Shown here in pieces: positions 11,012 to 51,836 of a stretch of DNA of 64,000 nt. The stretch covers positions 2,192,501 through 2,256,500 of the forward strand of contig NC_087384.1 of assembly GCF_963675165.1 (NCBI RefSeq). The letters run 5' to 3'. The stretch is from Halichondria panicea. Lineage: Eukaryota; Porifera; Demospongiae; Suberitida; Halichondriidae. The notes under the pieces are model-generated. The model was not told where the DNA came from. It made no database searches and was given only the letters and a program-made list of their open reading frames with translations. The first letter of the stretch is position 1. Each line of letters begins with the position of its first letter. Made by a program: the position numbers and the translations under genes.

Positions 11012-12610
11012 ATGTCACCAACATCCACCATGTCCCTGCATGACGAGTTATCTCACTCCATGAACAGTCTGGACATGATACCTGAGGCTACTTCACCACG
11101 GCAATCGAAACAAACTTCACCACAACCTACGGAGGACATGTCTGCTGATCTAGTGGTGAGTGCATGGCCAATTGTGCACGTGTTGGCGTGTAAATCTTAA
11201 TTGATACTATCACCATTTGCAATGGATTCCATTGTAATAAAAGCCTAATTTTTGTGAATCTCATTGAAAGATTGTTGCCCTATAATTATATGCAGGTGAA
11301 CTTTGAACCAGAACTGGACTTCTACTGTTCACCGACTAGCACATTGCGTCGTGCGTCAATGCGATCGTTGCAATCGGGTCTGAGCACTCTTCGCAGAGTG
11401 GATCACCAGGAACTCATGGCCGCCTGGTCTACCAGTTCAGACGATGACAGGGACTCCCCCTGTCCAAGGTGGGTGGGGCTCATGTTGTGTAAACATTGCT
11501 CTTTGTCCTGTTGGCAATTTTGTTTGGCGAGCACCCATAATACAAGTACAATTATAGTGTGTATAAATATATATTATATAGCCCTACTTAATCGGTTGCT
11601 ATGCTATAGTGTGTATGTATATACACTTTACGTTGACATTGTACCCTTAGACTTTTCAGCAGAAAGCTATCATATAATTATACAATATCAGGAATCTACT
11701 CCTGATACAATGCAGGCAGCCGAAGCCTCTTGAGGGTACGTGGCAACGATTGACATAAAATAACTTTTTACAGGTGTAAGAACATGCAGGAGATGGTGAC
11801 CAACTATCAACAGGAATTGAGCCTCGTCAACAAGCAGCTGTTGTCAGCGGTCGAGCAGAAAATTAAACTGCAGGAACAAAATGAAGCTTGGCAGGTACAG
11901 TTATCATAATTATTGGCTATCCTAAGAAACCAACGAATATGCATGAGTCTTGGAAAATTAGTTGTATTTCGTGGCCTTCTATAATACATGCATGCGTGTA
12001 GGTCGCATGACTATATAAGCATGTAGGAAGTCTTGTATATAATTATTATGTCACTGTGGAGGGTATGTCCTTTTTTTAATTAAACTCCTGGACCACTGTA
12101 ATTAGCTAATGCATGATTGAGACTTAATTGGAAATGTGCTCGCATTTCATGTCCTAAACTTTTATGTTTGTATATGCTATACCGTATAATTATAGCGGGT
12201 ATAATTTGTGGGGTAAAATACTCGTGGGCAGGCTGACCTCAAGGCATCGTTTACCAGAACACATGCAATGCAGTGCACGTACAATGAAGCAAATTTAAAC
12301 AAGACATTTTTTATTCACGAAAATCACTGCTGTTCAAATTTTTACCCTACGAAAATTACCCGCTATACGGTGCTGTATTTATATAGTTACTTTGCTGGGT
12401 ACAAGGTTTGCTTATACGCCTATATAACACCGGCAGAGTGACATGGCTGAAATAGTACATCAGAACCTCTACCAGAGACTGGAGCAAGACTCCCCAGCTA
12501 GGAAGGAGAAACTGAGCAAATCTCCAAAGAGAAAGATGTTCACTTCGAATAAAGATGATGCAGAAAAGATATTCAAACATGAATTCATAAAACATTCATG
12601 GCTCTTTTGA
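11012..12610 (+). CDS. coiled-coil protein, four exons
   Basis: Exons 11012-11155, 11296-11468, 11774-11894 and 12437-12610 join in phase to give 612 nt (203 residues plus stop). The first exon may begin at 11000 after TTTGCAG, and ATG 11012 is the first methionine in frame. The N-terminal half is serine/proline-rich (LHDELSHSMNSLDMIPE, then STSSDDDRDSPCPR). The third exon is a coiled coil (NYQQELSLVNKQLLSAVEQK ... QEQNEAWQ), and the tail is basic and helical (SPKRKMFTSNKDDAEKIF). The pattern of a heptad helix ending near AWQSDM recalls BICD-family-like cargo adaptors, but this is only an impression. Upstream exons may exist, and the phase does not allow joining to the OAS fragment at 10869. 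Confidence 0.6.
12181..12370. mobile_element. hairpin MITE, ACCGTATAGCGGGTAA family
   Basis: It starts ACCGTATAATTATAGCGGGT and ends AATTACCCGCTATACGGT, with TTCACGAAAATC and TTTACCCTACG blocks inside. It lies in the third intron of the coiled-coil gene. Confidence 0.6.
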
Positions 12611-13353
12611 AACTTAGCTTTTGCTACATTTCGTGTTTTTTGACTCTGTTTTATACTCATCCTTCTGCTAACACAAGTGCAAAGTCCTGCTGTATAATCT
12701 TATAATTATATAGGGTCAATAAGAACAAGGCCCCTCAAAAATAATTTGCCAAACCATTGAGCTATATACGTCTCAAATAATCAATTTTCAAGCAAACAAT
12801 GCATGGGTGTACATGACTATACATGTTGATTGTACATGTACGCGTGTGTGGTGAGTGATTCGATCTCAGAATAGTCAATTGCAATGCAACCTATAGCTAT
12901 AGTTATGAGTGTGTATGTCACTGTGTTCAATCAACTACATACCCTATAGCGCGAAATTTTAAAAGTACACACGTACATTTCGTGGAATGGCCTCTAAAAG
13001 CATTTCGTTGCACAATGTTTGTGGAATGACTGCTACGCTTTTAATATTTGCATGTTATCAAACGATGTTAGTGGACTTAATTTCGTGTAGGATTGCTAAC
13101 CCACGAAATCAGCGAAAATTTAAGCCCCCGAAAAGTTCGCGCTATACGGTAATGTACGATTGTGGTACATTTGGTATACATGTACTACATGCATGGTGCT
13201 AACAAACATAATTATGCAGCTGTCATGCACTCATTGGGGAGAAAATAGCAATATTTGAGTCCGGAATTACAAAAGATCCCCCAATAACTGTGGCAATTTG
13301 AGAGAGAGCATAACGGCATTTACACAAGATATTGAGTTATTTGGTAGCTATAA
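12611..13353. other. intergenic DNA with a MITE at 12941-13149
   Basis: No gene is seen. A hairpin MITE occupies 12941-13149 (ends CCTATAGCGCGAAATTTT and AAAGTTCGCGCTATACGG). This second subfamily has a GCGCGAAA core instead of GCGGGTAA; a relative lies at 18192-18393. Confidence 0.5.
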
Positions 13354-14955
13354 TTATGCCTCGAGGCGTAGCCGCACGAGGGATACGGTAAAGCTGACTG
13401 TGTGTGTATTCCAGCTGTAACTGCATGTGCTCAACGGTTGCAATGCGGCAAAAACAACAGCTTCTATAGGCTTCTCACGTTCTCATGGATTTTGATTCGT
13501 CGATTAGCAAACTAAAGCTTCTTTCTCGAGTTACTAGAGGATGGCTATATATAGTTATACCTATATAATTATGGAGGAGGACTGACATTACAATAAGCTA
13601 GGGATAAATTAGCCGCAATGAAAGCAAGCTAGCGAACATGTTAACAGCTATAGATTAAGCATGCACATGAGAACTATAATATTAGTATGAATGCAGTATA
13701 ACAGTTAGCAGTACTATAGTAAGGAGTGTGTGATCACATAATATTGCATTGTCATGGTGTCAGTGATCGGATAAAGGGAACTGGTAGATACCGGATAGCA
13801 CCATTATTAATTCCGTAAATAATTGCCAGCAGCAGAATACCCTACAGATCTTTTTCTTCCTTATCCTAATATTCACAAGTGGTCCAGACATTCATTGCTT
13901 AAATATGTGCCAATACAGCAGAGACTTGCATTGCCAGCACAAATCATTGTTGTATATGAATGTAGTTTAAAGGACTAACCTCTACACATTGTATCCCAGT
14001 TCTTATGTTATCGGCTGGTACTGTTGTAGCAACAGTTTATTGCTATACCATCAATTACCATTAATTATTAGGTCATAATGGAGTGCTAGCTCATAACTAG
14101 TGTTCAAGCTGGCGCTGTGCTAATGCCTCTCGCCATGTTTTTGCTTTCGCTCAAAAGTATTAGAGTGTTATCTATAAGGAATTTTATATTAAAATTAGCT
14201 TATCTATATAAAGTCACTGAGAAGAAAAGACTTATTTACATGCATCTATTGTAAGTTGTTATTTATTGTATTATGTGGCTTACCAGGACATCAAGAAAGA
14301 AGAAAATTGATTCTTCCAGGATCTGTAGTTCAGTGTATATAATATCTAAGAAGAAAAGACCTGTGTACATGCATATTGTTATCTATATTGTTATATGGTA
14401 GTGTTTTGTGGCTTACCAGGCCCTCAAGACAAAGATGATTCTGCCAGGAGGATCTGGATCTGGATCTTGGATATTATTTTCTCACACATGGGGAATGAGC
14501 GCGCATGCGCATTACATCCACAGGAATAATTAAAGGGTGTGTCCAAAGAGATCAATTTCACAAATGGCTACTGCTAGCTAGCTGTTTTAACAGATATTTT
14601 CTGAGTATTGTAGCTAACAAAAAGCTAGCGCTTTAGTGCAAGGCTAACTCATATGTTGAATAGAAAGTTTGTGAGGACAGATGATGCTATGAAAGATTCT
14701 GAAGAGACTGCAACAGCCTTCAATGTGAGTCAAACTAGCCATAACTCGAGAAAGAAGCTTTAGTTTGCTAATCCACGAATCAAAATCCAAGAGAACGTGG
14801 CTAGAAGCCTATAGAAGCTGTTAGTTTTCGTCGCATTGTAACCGTTGAGCAGTTATAGCTGGAATACACACACACACAGACAGACAGACAGACAGACACA
14901 CACACAGTCAGCTTTACCGTATATATCCCTCGTGCGGCTACTCCTCGAGGCATAA
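13354..14955. mobile_element. 1.6 kb foldback-type element
   Basis: Long inverted ends pair 13354-13550 with about 14740-14955. The left reads TTATGCCTCGAGGCGTAGCC and the right ends CTCCTCGAGGCATAA. Both arms contain GATACGGTAAAGCTGAC or its complement and an AAAGCTTCTTTCTCGAG block. There is no transposase. The right part recurs at 2652-3507, and arm-like pieces occur near 30000-30340 and 35420-35720. Confidence 0.7.
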
Positions 14956-15104
14956 TAATCAGAAACAACAAAAGTTCAACACACACAATATAATTATACA
15001 AAACACAACGTGCACAATAATAACTACATTTTGGGGATAAAGCTGATCTGAGGGTTCTGTTCTGATATCTCTATAGTTCGGAGTGCTGTATTACGTGCAC
15101 CTTC

Positions 15105-15850
15105 TCACAGCGCCTGTAAATGGAGGCAATAAAGAATGAGTTAGCTATATAGATCAGTACACAATGACTGCATGGTGGGTGTAAGACATAACATTTTACA
15201 GTTTGTCCGTAAAGTATATCGGTTAGTGTTAGTGTACAGTGCCCCTAAAAAAACACAATAAATAAATTATTTGTTAAATCGCATATTATTCATTAATTTT
15301 GGTATACATAAATGTATGATTGGCTAAGAAATGCTGATGAAATACCATGACAAGCAAGTGGCGGGTATATATGTGGTGGTTTATAGAACAGCTCTAAATA
15401 TAGTGGACAATCGTTTGGTGATAGAAATACAAATACTAACTATATAATTATATATTATTATACGTAAATTAAGAGAAAAACACTCACCTGCAAGTACTGA
15501 CAGACTTGGTCAGCAACCTCCCCTTTCTTCAGTTTTACTAACATATCCAGAAGGGCACCGAATGTCGCTTGTGAACGCTTATTTGTTTTCCAGATTTTCA
15601 AGCATTTAATCATGGCTACGTGAGTATTAGTCTCTTTGGATACATCATTTTGCTCGCTCAGAGTTAATTCCATCATATCGACATAGAGCTCAGTATTGTC
15701 AAAACAGGCAGCCAAAACTGGTATGTCTTTTTGTTGGATTTCACGGTTGATTTGTGAAGTAGTGAGTGGACATTTGTCTACCAGCTGTTGAAGAGCTGTA
15801 CTCACTGGTTGAGCAGGTGATCCTAAAGAAAGGTCAGATAATACATTCAT
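15105..15850 (-). CDS. small death-domain protein, two exons
   Basis: Exon 1 is 15850-15488 (121 codons) ending CAG|GTGAGT. Exon 2 starts after TTTACAG at 15113 and adds Ala-Leu-stop (15113-15105), for 123 residues. The sequence has the spacing of a death-fold helical bundle: REIQQKDIPVLAACFD, then THVAMIKCLKIWK with the conserved tryptophan, then TFGALLDMLVKLK and a terminal VADQVCQYLQ. Death domains mediate homotypic assembly in apoptotic and immune signalling. A decayed paralogue at 52.4-55.8 kb shares the intron position and the immediate stop after the intron, which supports this structure. The frame stays open upstream of the ATG through a hydrophobic run (LILTLVVLLLMLI). The paralogue does not preserve that reading, so I place the start at 15850. 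It could instead be the last exons of a longer gene. Confidence 0.65.
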
Positions 15851-16120
15851 GCCTATCCCGCTATAATTTGTTATGAGCATTAACAACAAAACCACCAATG
15901 TCAAGATGAGTTGAGGAGATGACAAAGAACAAGTGAGTGAGGTATAGGACTGCTCTACTATATAGCAGGAGGGACAAGTTCGTATAGGGTGTCATATACA
16001 GGATTTTGAAGCAGAGGGGGAAATATATATAATTAAGGAAAGCAACTAGAAAATGTTGCTAAAAAAAGGTTAACTGTTATTTCAATACCATGTAAAATTG
16101 CCAGCTATGGACACCAACTA

Positions 16121-16431
16121 CCGTATAATCTGATTAATAAGCGCACTTGGTTAATAAGAGCACATCAACTCATAAGCGCACTCTGGTAAGCAGACCAAAA
16201 GCCTTGATAGAAGGCGCAGCACAGTTCTCTGCCCAACAACTGGTCTCCACGCTTCTTTATAGACGTTAAGTCTCTTTCACTACCGTAGTTGTGTTACTGC
16301 TGTCAGATATGACTATAAACTTCTTGCAGACAAACGATTGAACTCTATACAAGCGCATCTGGATAATAGGCGCATACAGAGGCCTGCTCTTTTCCCTATA
16401 GGCGCATGCGCTTACTAACCAGATTATACGG
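16121..16431. mobile_element. 311-bp MITE with CCGTATAATCTG ends
   Basis: Left end CCGTATAATCTGATTAATAA and right end CTTACTAACCAGATTATACGG are inverted. TA dinucleotides flank both sides. There is no coding capacity. Confidence 0.75.
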
Positions 16432-16539
16432 TAGTATACCTGAATACAAATTTTAGGGGGGGGGAATTGGAAATAGGGGGGATATCCCCCTCCCTCCTGA
16501 TTTTACTTTAGGAGTACAAGAAGGTGAGGAGACAACTAC

Positions 16540-16856
16540 TATATACACGTTGTTGTCTCTCTACGTCACAAACACTTGAACCTGTGTGGCCGACATGACC
16601 ATGTATGGCTAAAGCGGACAGGCTACAATCAGAAATTCTACGCATACCGTATATGCTCGATCAGAGGCCGCTCTTGTATAAAGGCCGCACTCACATAATA
16701 CGTTGTTAATTGTCTCTCTACGCCACAAACACTTGAACCTGTGTGGCCGACATAACGGCTAAAGCGGACAGGCTACAATCAGAAATTCTACGCATACCGT
16801 ATATGCTCGATCAGAGGCCGCTCTTGTATAAAGGCCGCACTCAAATAGTAGCCTCC
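16540..16856. repeat. direct duplication of about 160 bp with CCGTATATGCTCGATC ends
   Basis: The block with GTTGTCTCTCTACG, CACTTGAACCTGTGTGG and ACCGTATATGCTCGATC occurs twice head-to-tail (from about 16540 and 16705). Both are followed by GCCGCTCTTGTATAAAGGCC. The GATCGAGCATATACGG inverse end recurs inside the ankyrin array at about 27957, 33405 and 37993, so this is part of a dispersed MITE family. Confidence 0.65.
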
Positions 16857-18191
16857 CTTGCTAGCAAAATGAAACATTTAGTAGCCGCTCTCAAATAGTA
16901 GCCTCAGTGAACTTTGACTCTAGCATTTCTACACGCAGCCAAAAAAATTTTTACTAGCAGCTAGCTACATGTACGTAGCTATTAGTAGCAGCTTGTTAGT
17001 GCTTCAAAAGACTTTCTCATGGCAGAATTCAAGTTCATGCAGGTGAAAACAACATTTGATGACAAACTAAATTATCTGGAGCTAATAAACGCCGCTCTTG
17101 AACAGTGGCCCCTCTTGAATTGTAGCCTCCTCTTCCAGCAAAATGAAACATTTAGTAGCCGCGGCTCCTGATCAAGCATATACGATAATTATGTTTGCAC
17201 AATACATGTAGCTACATGCAGTTATAACCACAGTGTTTTGAGTGTGGTTGTAGAGCCACTTGAGAGTGTGGGCGTTTTACACACATACCGTATATAGCGG
17301 GTTATTTTTGTACGGTGGAAATTTAGTTCGTATTGAAGAGCATCATATGAAACGAAATTATTCTACCACAATAAATTCAAAGTCACTATCCTAAGCTGTA
17401 CTAATATTTAAAATTTAATGGTCTCATACAAAAATTTGCACCAACGAAAATTACTCTTTTTTATGGGCTGTACTGTAGTTGCTTACTCCTCTTCATGCAT
17501 GCACTCCTGGTATACCTTACACAATTATTGTTAGAAAATGCTTGTAGTAATACTGCAATCTGATAGGTCACTGAGAGGTCCATTATTTCACTTATGGACC
17601 TGAGGTCTTCTAAGTAGGTCTTATTATACTGATTATACCTACAGGCAAGATGATGTCAAGATTAACTTGTATGGAACATGGCAACATCACACAGTTTATA
17701 TTGAAGTCATAGTAACGATGATACAGTGCATCATTAAAAATTAATTTTTTTAAAGTTTTGCGTTCTGCAGTGCCGCTTTGCAGCTTTTATCTCTCTCTTG
17801 CAGCTACAATAGCTAGTGCTCTAGTGCAGAGCTATAACTACTATGACAATAGCAACTTTTTATTTGCAATGCGTGATTCTCAAGAAACAGAAACTGCCTT
17901 CATCAATGTGAGTTTTTTTATGTAGACTAGCCAGAGCAAAGCTTTAACGTTGCTTGAGGCTTGTAGAAACTCTTGGTTTCAGAGTCTTCTTTGTGCTAAT
18001 ATAGCCTAGCTTGCTTAGCACTATTCTAAACCAGTTATAGGCCTCGTCAACGGTCACTATGGAGTTTTGAGACCCTCAGGCCCTTAGTAGCACCCTCGCT
18101 ACGCTCGAGATGCTACAGCCTCGGGCCTTCAGGTCTCAAAACCCCATAGAGACCTTGGACTCAGTCTATAACTATTATTTATACATGTATT

Positions 18192-18393
18192 ACCGTATAG
18201 CGCGAAATTTTCGAGGCACTTATATTTTGGAATGGCCTCTAAAAGCATTTCGTTGTGCAATGTGCATGGAATGACTGCCTACCGGAACCCACGCCTTTAA
18301 TCTTTGCACATTATAGCAGATAATTCTAACTAAAGGACTTAATTTTCGTGTAGGATTGCTAACCTGCCCCTCGAAAATTTTGCGCTATACGGT
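18192..18393. mobile_element. hairpin MITE, ACCGTATAGCGCGAAA subfamily
   Basis: The left end ACCGTATAGCGCGAAATTTT and the right end AATTTTGCGCTATACGGT are inverted, and the interior contains TCGAGG and CTCGAAA blocks. A second right end follows at 18428-18453, which suggests partial duplication. Confidence 0.65.
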
Positions 18394-18803
18394 ACGTAAA
18401 AATGGATTGCTAACCTACGAAATCAGCCCCTCGAAAATTTCACGCTATACAGTACGTAAAAATGGTGCAGTCTATACAGGTAGGTGACACATTTTTTGAG
18501 GTTGTACAAATGACAGTAAAATCGCCAAAACTTGAACTCGCGAATACAATTAACACCTCTAATTCACTGACTTTAAATAACCCTCCGTATACATGTAGTT
18601 TCAAAGGGCTTAATTTTCGCTGTTTTAGTAGGTTAGCAATGCTACATAAAACTTATTACTACAACGTGCAAACATTGACGGTGGGGCCTGGGACTGCTTC
18701 CGGTAAGCAGTCAACCATGAAATTTATTCAATGAAATGCTGCTATACCATTCGACACAGAAACCATGCATATACTGAGTATTGCATACTGAAAGCGTGAC
18801 ACA

Positions 18804-47670
<28,867 letters not shown>

Positions 47671-48740
47671 CTGGAAAGATATTAAGATATCGTTTAATAC
47701 TGTACAAAAACTGGCCAACTGAATGGAATCAGGAATACATTGACATGTAATACAAGTCACTCACCATCTCAGGATTTAGATCTAACTTTCAGAGTGACTT
47801 ATAATTATACTGCATCCTCGACCTCAGTCGAGTCACGATCACTCACTGGTACGTACCTAGTCTCTCTCTAGCTCTACAGCTACAGATCTCAGTCATGAAA
47901 ATCACCCCATTTGGTCTGGGGGCGTATCATCTCAGGTGATGCTATATACCTCCATTTGGCATGCGCAAGAGCTTTTTATGGTGATCGAGCATGCACCTAC
48001 ATAGCCTCGATCCCAAGCCGCTCTTCCTCGATTAGGGTTAGGGTTAGGATTAGGCCTTGAAGGAGGCTAGCACCTACATAGCCTTGTTTCCAGGCCGATT
48101 AAACGAGCATGTTGGCTTTAATTACCGGATTAGCAACTTCCGGAACTCGGAGCGAGTTTTGAGTATAAAAAGAGCTGCCGTGGGCGCGACCTTTGACCCC
48201 AAAATTTCCATTCAAGCCTTAGTAACGAGCTCTTTTTTTCTCTTGCGCAAAAGCGCTCAGAACCCATTCGCTACACACTGTGAACACTCAAAAATATACA
48301 CAAAGGGAAAGGAAATACATTCTTGGTAGTTTTTCTTTTTTACCAGAAGCAGAAACAAAAAAACAAAAAAATAAATGATTATCATAATGGCTGACAAAAT
48401 ACTTTATGAATAGATACAGCAAAAGGCTATGCACAATAAAGGAATCTTTTCAGCTCCAGGTCAGCTACAGTCCAGGGAACGTTGTGGAAGAGTTAGGAAG
48501 CTTGCTTTCTTGCATAATAGACGGCATTGAAAATATGCCATTGTGGAAATTCATCGAAAGTTCGATTCTGAAAAAGAATTTATATGAATATCAGTACATC
48601 TATATCAAACAAATTCTTTACTACCATTTTAATAGGGCAAGTGGAGTGCATGCCACCAGACAGTGAGGCTCTCCTCTCCCCAGCAAAGAGCTAGGGATAT
48701 AATAGGATAATTGCTAGATACACTGAGAAGTAATACTTAC

Positions 48741-49617
48741 ATTTTCTACATAGGTTGATGGTGTACCCAGGGAGACTGTCAACAAGCAAAGGCAGTCGCA
48801 GTCCTTCAAAGCGTCTTCAACGCGACCTGAGAAAAAAATGAATGTTACTGAAAGGGTGATGATGCCTCGGTGTAGGCAATGAAGCTACATGCAGTACCAT
48901 TATTAATGACTGTACATATAATTTACATTTTAGATGGATTCATCGGCCCTGGCGGATAATGCTTAATTCTTTTTATTTTACTTTATTCTCTCGTTGTTCC
49001 CCTATTTTGCTACACACAAGTTGTACTAGCTTTCAAAGTAAGCAAACATAATTATAAGCATTATTTTGCAAACCCAACTAATTGCAATTCAAGAAAATTA
49101 ATAATTATGATTAGCAGCCTACAATAATTATACAGAAACTCTTCATTATCATCGAGCAGCTGTAACAGTCGATCTACACACACACAGACACACTACCGTA
49201 TATCTTGCGCATGCCCAACTGAGGCATAATGACTGTATATATGAACGAACAAACTGCAAATAGATATTATACAAAGGTCCTTCCCTACAGACTTTCAACT
49301 CTCCTGTTCGTACTACTTTATCCGTAAAATGAAATGCAAATGTTAAAAAGCGAAAAAGCGTTCGCAGGTTGATGAAGTCACATTACTTTATACTAGACTA
49401 CTAACTTTACTATAGACCTATGGACTACTTACTTGAGTTATTTATGTCCACATCAGCATCAGTTTGTCAGATCCTCATGCTGGGCCAATGAATGTCTGGC
49501 AGCAAGACAACGCTTAGCACTGTCAATTAAACCTACAAAGACTTGCTTGGTATCTTCAGTCTCGAACTTTAGCTCCTGTGGAACCCCCAGTAGGAGGTTG
49601 AGAACAGACTTCTTCAT
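48741..49617 (-). CDS. candidate 5' exons of the ankyrin-ZU5 gene
   Basis: A minus-strand ATG at 49617 opens MKKSVLNLLLGVPQELKFET, then VFVGLIDSAKRCLAARHSLA. The exon would end at 49433 before GTAAGT. A second exon, 48826-48741 (RVEDALKDCDCLCLLTVSLG), has good GT/AG borders and leaves in phase 0, as the first ankyrin exon requires. The two join in frame only if one base of an AAA run near 49455 is ignored: exon 1 has 185 nt where 184 fits. Another frame after a TTTTCAG near 48570 (NRTFDEFPQWHIFNAVYY) ends in a stop and may be an alternative last exon. No family is recognised. Confidence 0.4.
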
Positions 49618-50086
49618 GCTTCTTGAAATAAACTTTTGACAGCCATTTTTGTTGTGTCTACTATCTCGTGAGAGAGCGGAAGAAGGAGTATCAAAAGAAG
49701 AATGTAAAAATGTAAAGAATGTGCATTATAACTGTCAAGGGCGTCTTTTTGCAAGACTCAAGAATATTCATTGTTGCCATTTTGTCATTTTTTGGTTGCT
49801 TCCGGTCGGAGCTGCCCACGGCACGCCCTTTTATAGTCAGCATGCTCGTTTAAATTAAACAGCCTTGAATCGAGGCTAGCACCTATGTACCGTATATCTT
49901 CTAATTTATCGGACAGCAAAAAATTATTATTTTGGAAATTGTCCGGGTATAAATTGGAACAGATTTTTATACAGCATGCAAAGCAGCAAAGCTAGTGTGA
50001 CGGGAATAATTAGAACAAGCAAGCAGCTGCATGCGAGCTAGCTAAGTTTAATAGAACAGTGTGCAACTGAATAGTTGCACTAGCTA

Positions 50087-50983
50087 CAGGGGAGGATCCA
50101 GGATTTAAGGAAGGGGGGTTCTTATACAGTACTTCTTGTCCGCGCAAAGCGCCAAAATTTTTGTGACCACGCCCCTTTTAAAGTACCACGCCCACTAATT
50201 AACCCTCATGTTCTCCCTCATGATTTATAAGCACAGGAGAGATGGTTGTGACTGGAGGAGAGATAGTAGTGGTCCCCAGTGGAAAGACAGACGGTGGTGG
50301 CTGGTGAAGAGGAGACTTGGCTATACACTTGTAGAACTTGACCATCAATAATATTAATGATTATAGCAATTATACATGTAAGTATGCAGTATCATTCAAT
50401 ATGCAGTGTCATGCACTCTCCCTTACCTGAAACTTTCCTCTTCTTACACCAGGAGTCAAGGATTCATGGCTAGATATAATAATATTATCGCTTGACCACG
50501 GTGCAAATCAATGTGGCTGCAGTAGCCAGCCCCACCCTCTTATTATGTAGAGAGAACCAGCCCCACCCTTTTATTATGCAAAGAGAACCAGCCCCACCCT
50601 TTTATTAAGCAGAGAGGACGTACTTTGTACGACTTTGTCACGACAGTACAGTAGTTAGCTAGCTTAGACTCGCCAGCCAGCCCTTGAGAAATGGACTGGT
50701 CAAACTCCGTGTAGAGACTCGTGTAACGTTTGCCACGATATTTGTGGCAACTAACCGCATGCGGTTACCGCAAGATCAATGATAGTGACGTTTCACTAGA
50801 AACTCTACGTATCACATGCAGTATACTGACGTCACGAAAACCGCAGCCCGGAGTTTGACCAGTCTATATACTGTTCGCCAACAGTGCAGTGACGGCATGC
50901 GAGTCTAAGCTAGCTAGCTAATAGATACTAGCTGGAAGGGTAGTTCGTACGAACCCAACGAACTACCTCTGGATCCGCCCCTG
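50087..50983. mobile_element. hAT-like non-autonomous element
   Basis: Ends CAGGGGAGGATCCAGG and CTCTGGATCCGCCCCTG are of the CAGGGGCGGATCCAG type common in animal hAT elements. AGCTA appears at both flanks. A second MITE is nested at about 50667-50912. Imperfect repeats of AACCAGCCCCACCC occur at 50520-50610. Confidence 0.7.
50667..50912. mobile_element. nested MITE with TTAGACTCGC ends
   Basis: It starts TTAGACTCGCCAGCC and ends GGCATGCGAGTCTAAG, and it contains GTAGAGACTCGTGTAAC and an internal GACCAGT inverted block. A related partial copy lies at about 46567-46800, and a minimal 53-bp hairpin version at 60560-60612. Confidence 0.7.
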
Positions 50984-51064
50984 AGCTATCTAAAACTAGC
51001 TCTCAAAGCTATCTAACTGCAGCACAATTTACAAATTAGTAGTCTACGTTTAGGAGCATAAAAT

Positions 51065-51345
51065 TAAGGCCACTCCAAGTGATACTCTGGTTTCTGGTCC
51101 ACCGCCCGCATCAGATTTTATTCTTGGATTTCTATCTCATTATTGGATTTCTATCCCATTATTTCTACTACGCATGCGCACAATGGTCCATGTGGTACAA
51201 AATAGTGTGATAATGATATTCATTTGCAAAATAATGAAATTCATAAGGTGAAATTGATAATGACATAATGAGAAAAGCCGCCCGCCCGCATGCAATTAGA
51301 AAAACTTCAGGACCAGAAACCAGAGTGTCACTTGGAGTGGCCTAA
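51065..51345. mobile_element. MITE with TTAAGGCCACTCC ends
   Basis: Left end TTAAGGCCACTCCAAGTG and right end CACTTGGAGTGGCCTAA are inverted, with TCTGGTTTCTGGTCC and its complement just inside. The interior is AT-rich and non-coding. Confidence 0.75.
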
Positions 51346-51499
51346 TGACAATATCTTCGATCGGGACAGAACTGCGTGCAAAAATATTAGACTCATGGTA
51401 GGGTCGTTTTTAAACTGTGGCTATTATTTTTAATTTGTCTTATGAATGTTGAATGGAAAGTTAATTTGGGAGTCAGATAGAGATGAGCGTTAATTTTAA

Positions 51500-51836
51500 G
51501 GCCACTGTTAGTTGCATATACTTGTTTCAGATCAATTACCTCCCTCCTCAGTTTTGCTCACCTGCTTATTTAATTGCTGATGTCAGCCATTATTTGAGGT
51601 CAAAGTCATTTTTTTTCCCATGTGCAAGTTGCATTGTGCACCAAAAAGCCAGTGCGTAAAAAAAATTAAAATATTTTTATGTTTAGACTCCGTCCTTTTG
51701 TGTATTTTCGTCAGTTAAAAAAACAGGATATGACGTCATCAAATAATGGGATAATGAGTAATGAAGACCTCCCTCCCTCATCTGGGTTGAGCTAGTATTC
51801 TCATCTGAAACAAGTATGCAACTAACAGTGGCCTAA
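51500..51836. mobile_element. MITE with TTAAGGCCACTG ends
   Basis: Left end TTAAGGCCACTGTTAGTTGC and right end GCAACTAACAGTGGCCTAA are inverted, with CTTGTTTCAGAT and its complement inside. It shares its outermost 11 bases with the MITE at 51065, only 155 bp away. Confidence 0.75.

Larger units (their letters stand above)
15863..18803. other. transposon-rich intergenic region
   Basis: No gene is supported. The region holds a TIR MITE at 16121-16431, a direct duplication at about 16540-16856, and MITE-like ends at 17160-17180 and 17285-17470. Another hairpin MITE lies at 18192-18393, with a partial extra copy of its right end to 18453. Confidence 0.5.

Noticed and set aside
15863-15960. Hydrophobic N-terminal extension (signal peptide or membrane segment) of the death-domain protein
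   Set aside because: The frame is open but has no convincing upstream start, and the paralogue near 55.85-55.95 kb does not preserve it as coding. It reads better as 5' flank.
48031-48054. Telomere-like TTAGGG repeats
   Set aside because: Only two to three imperfect units, too short to mean a telomere or a fusion site.
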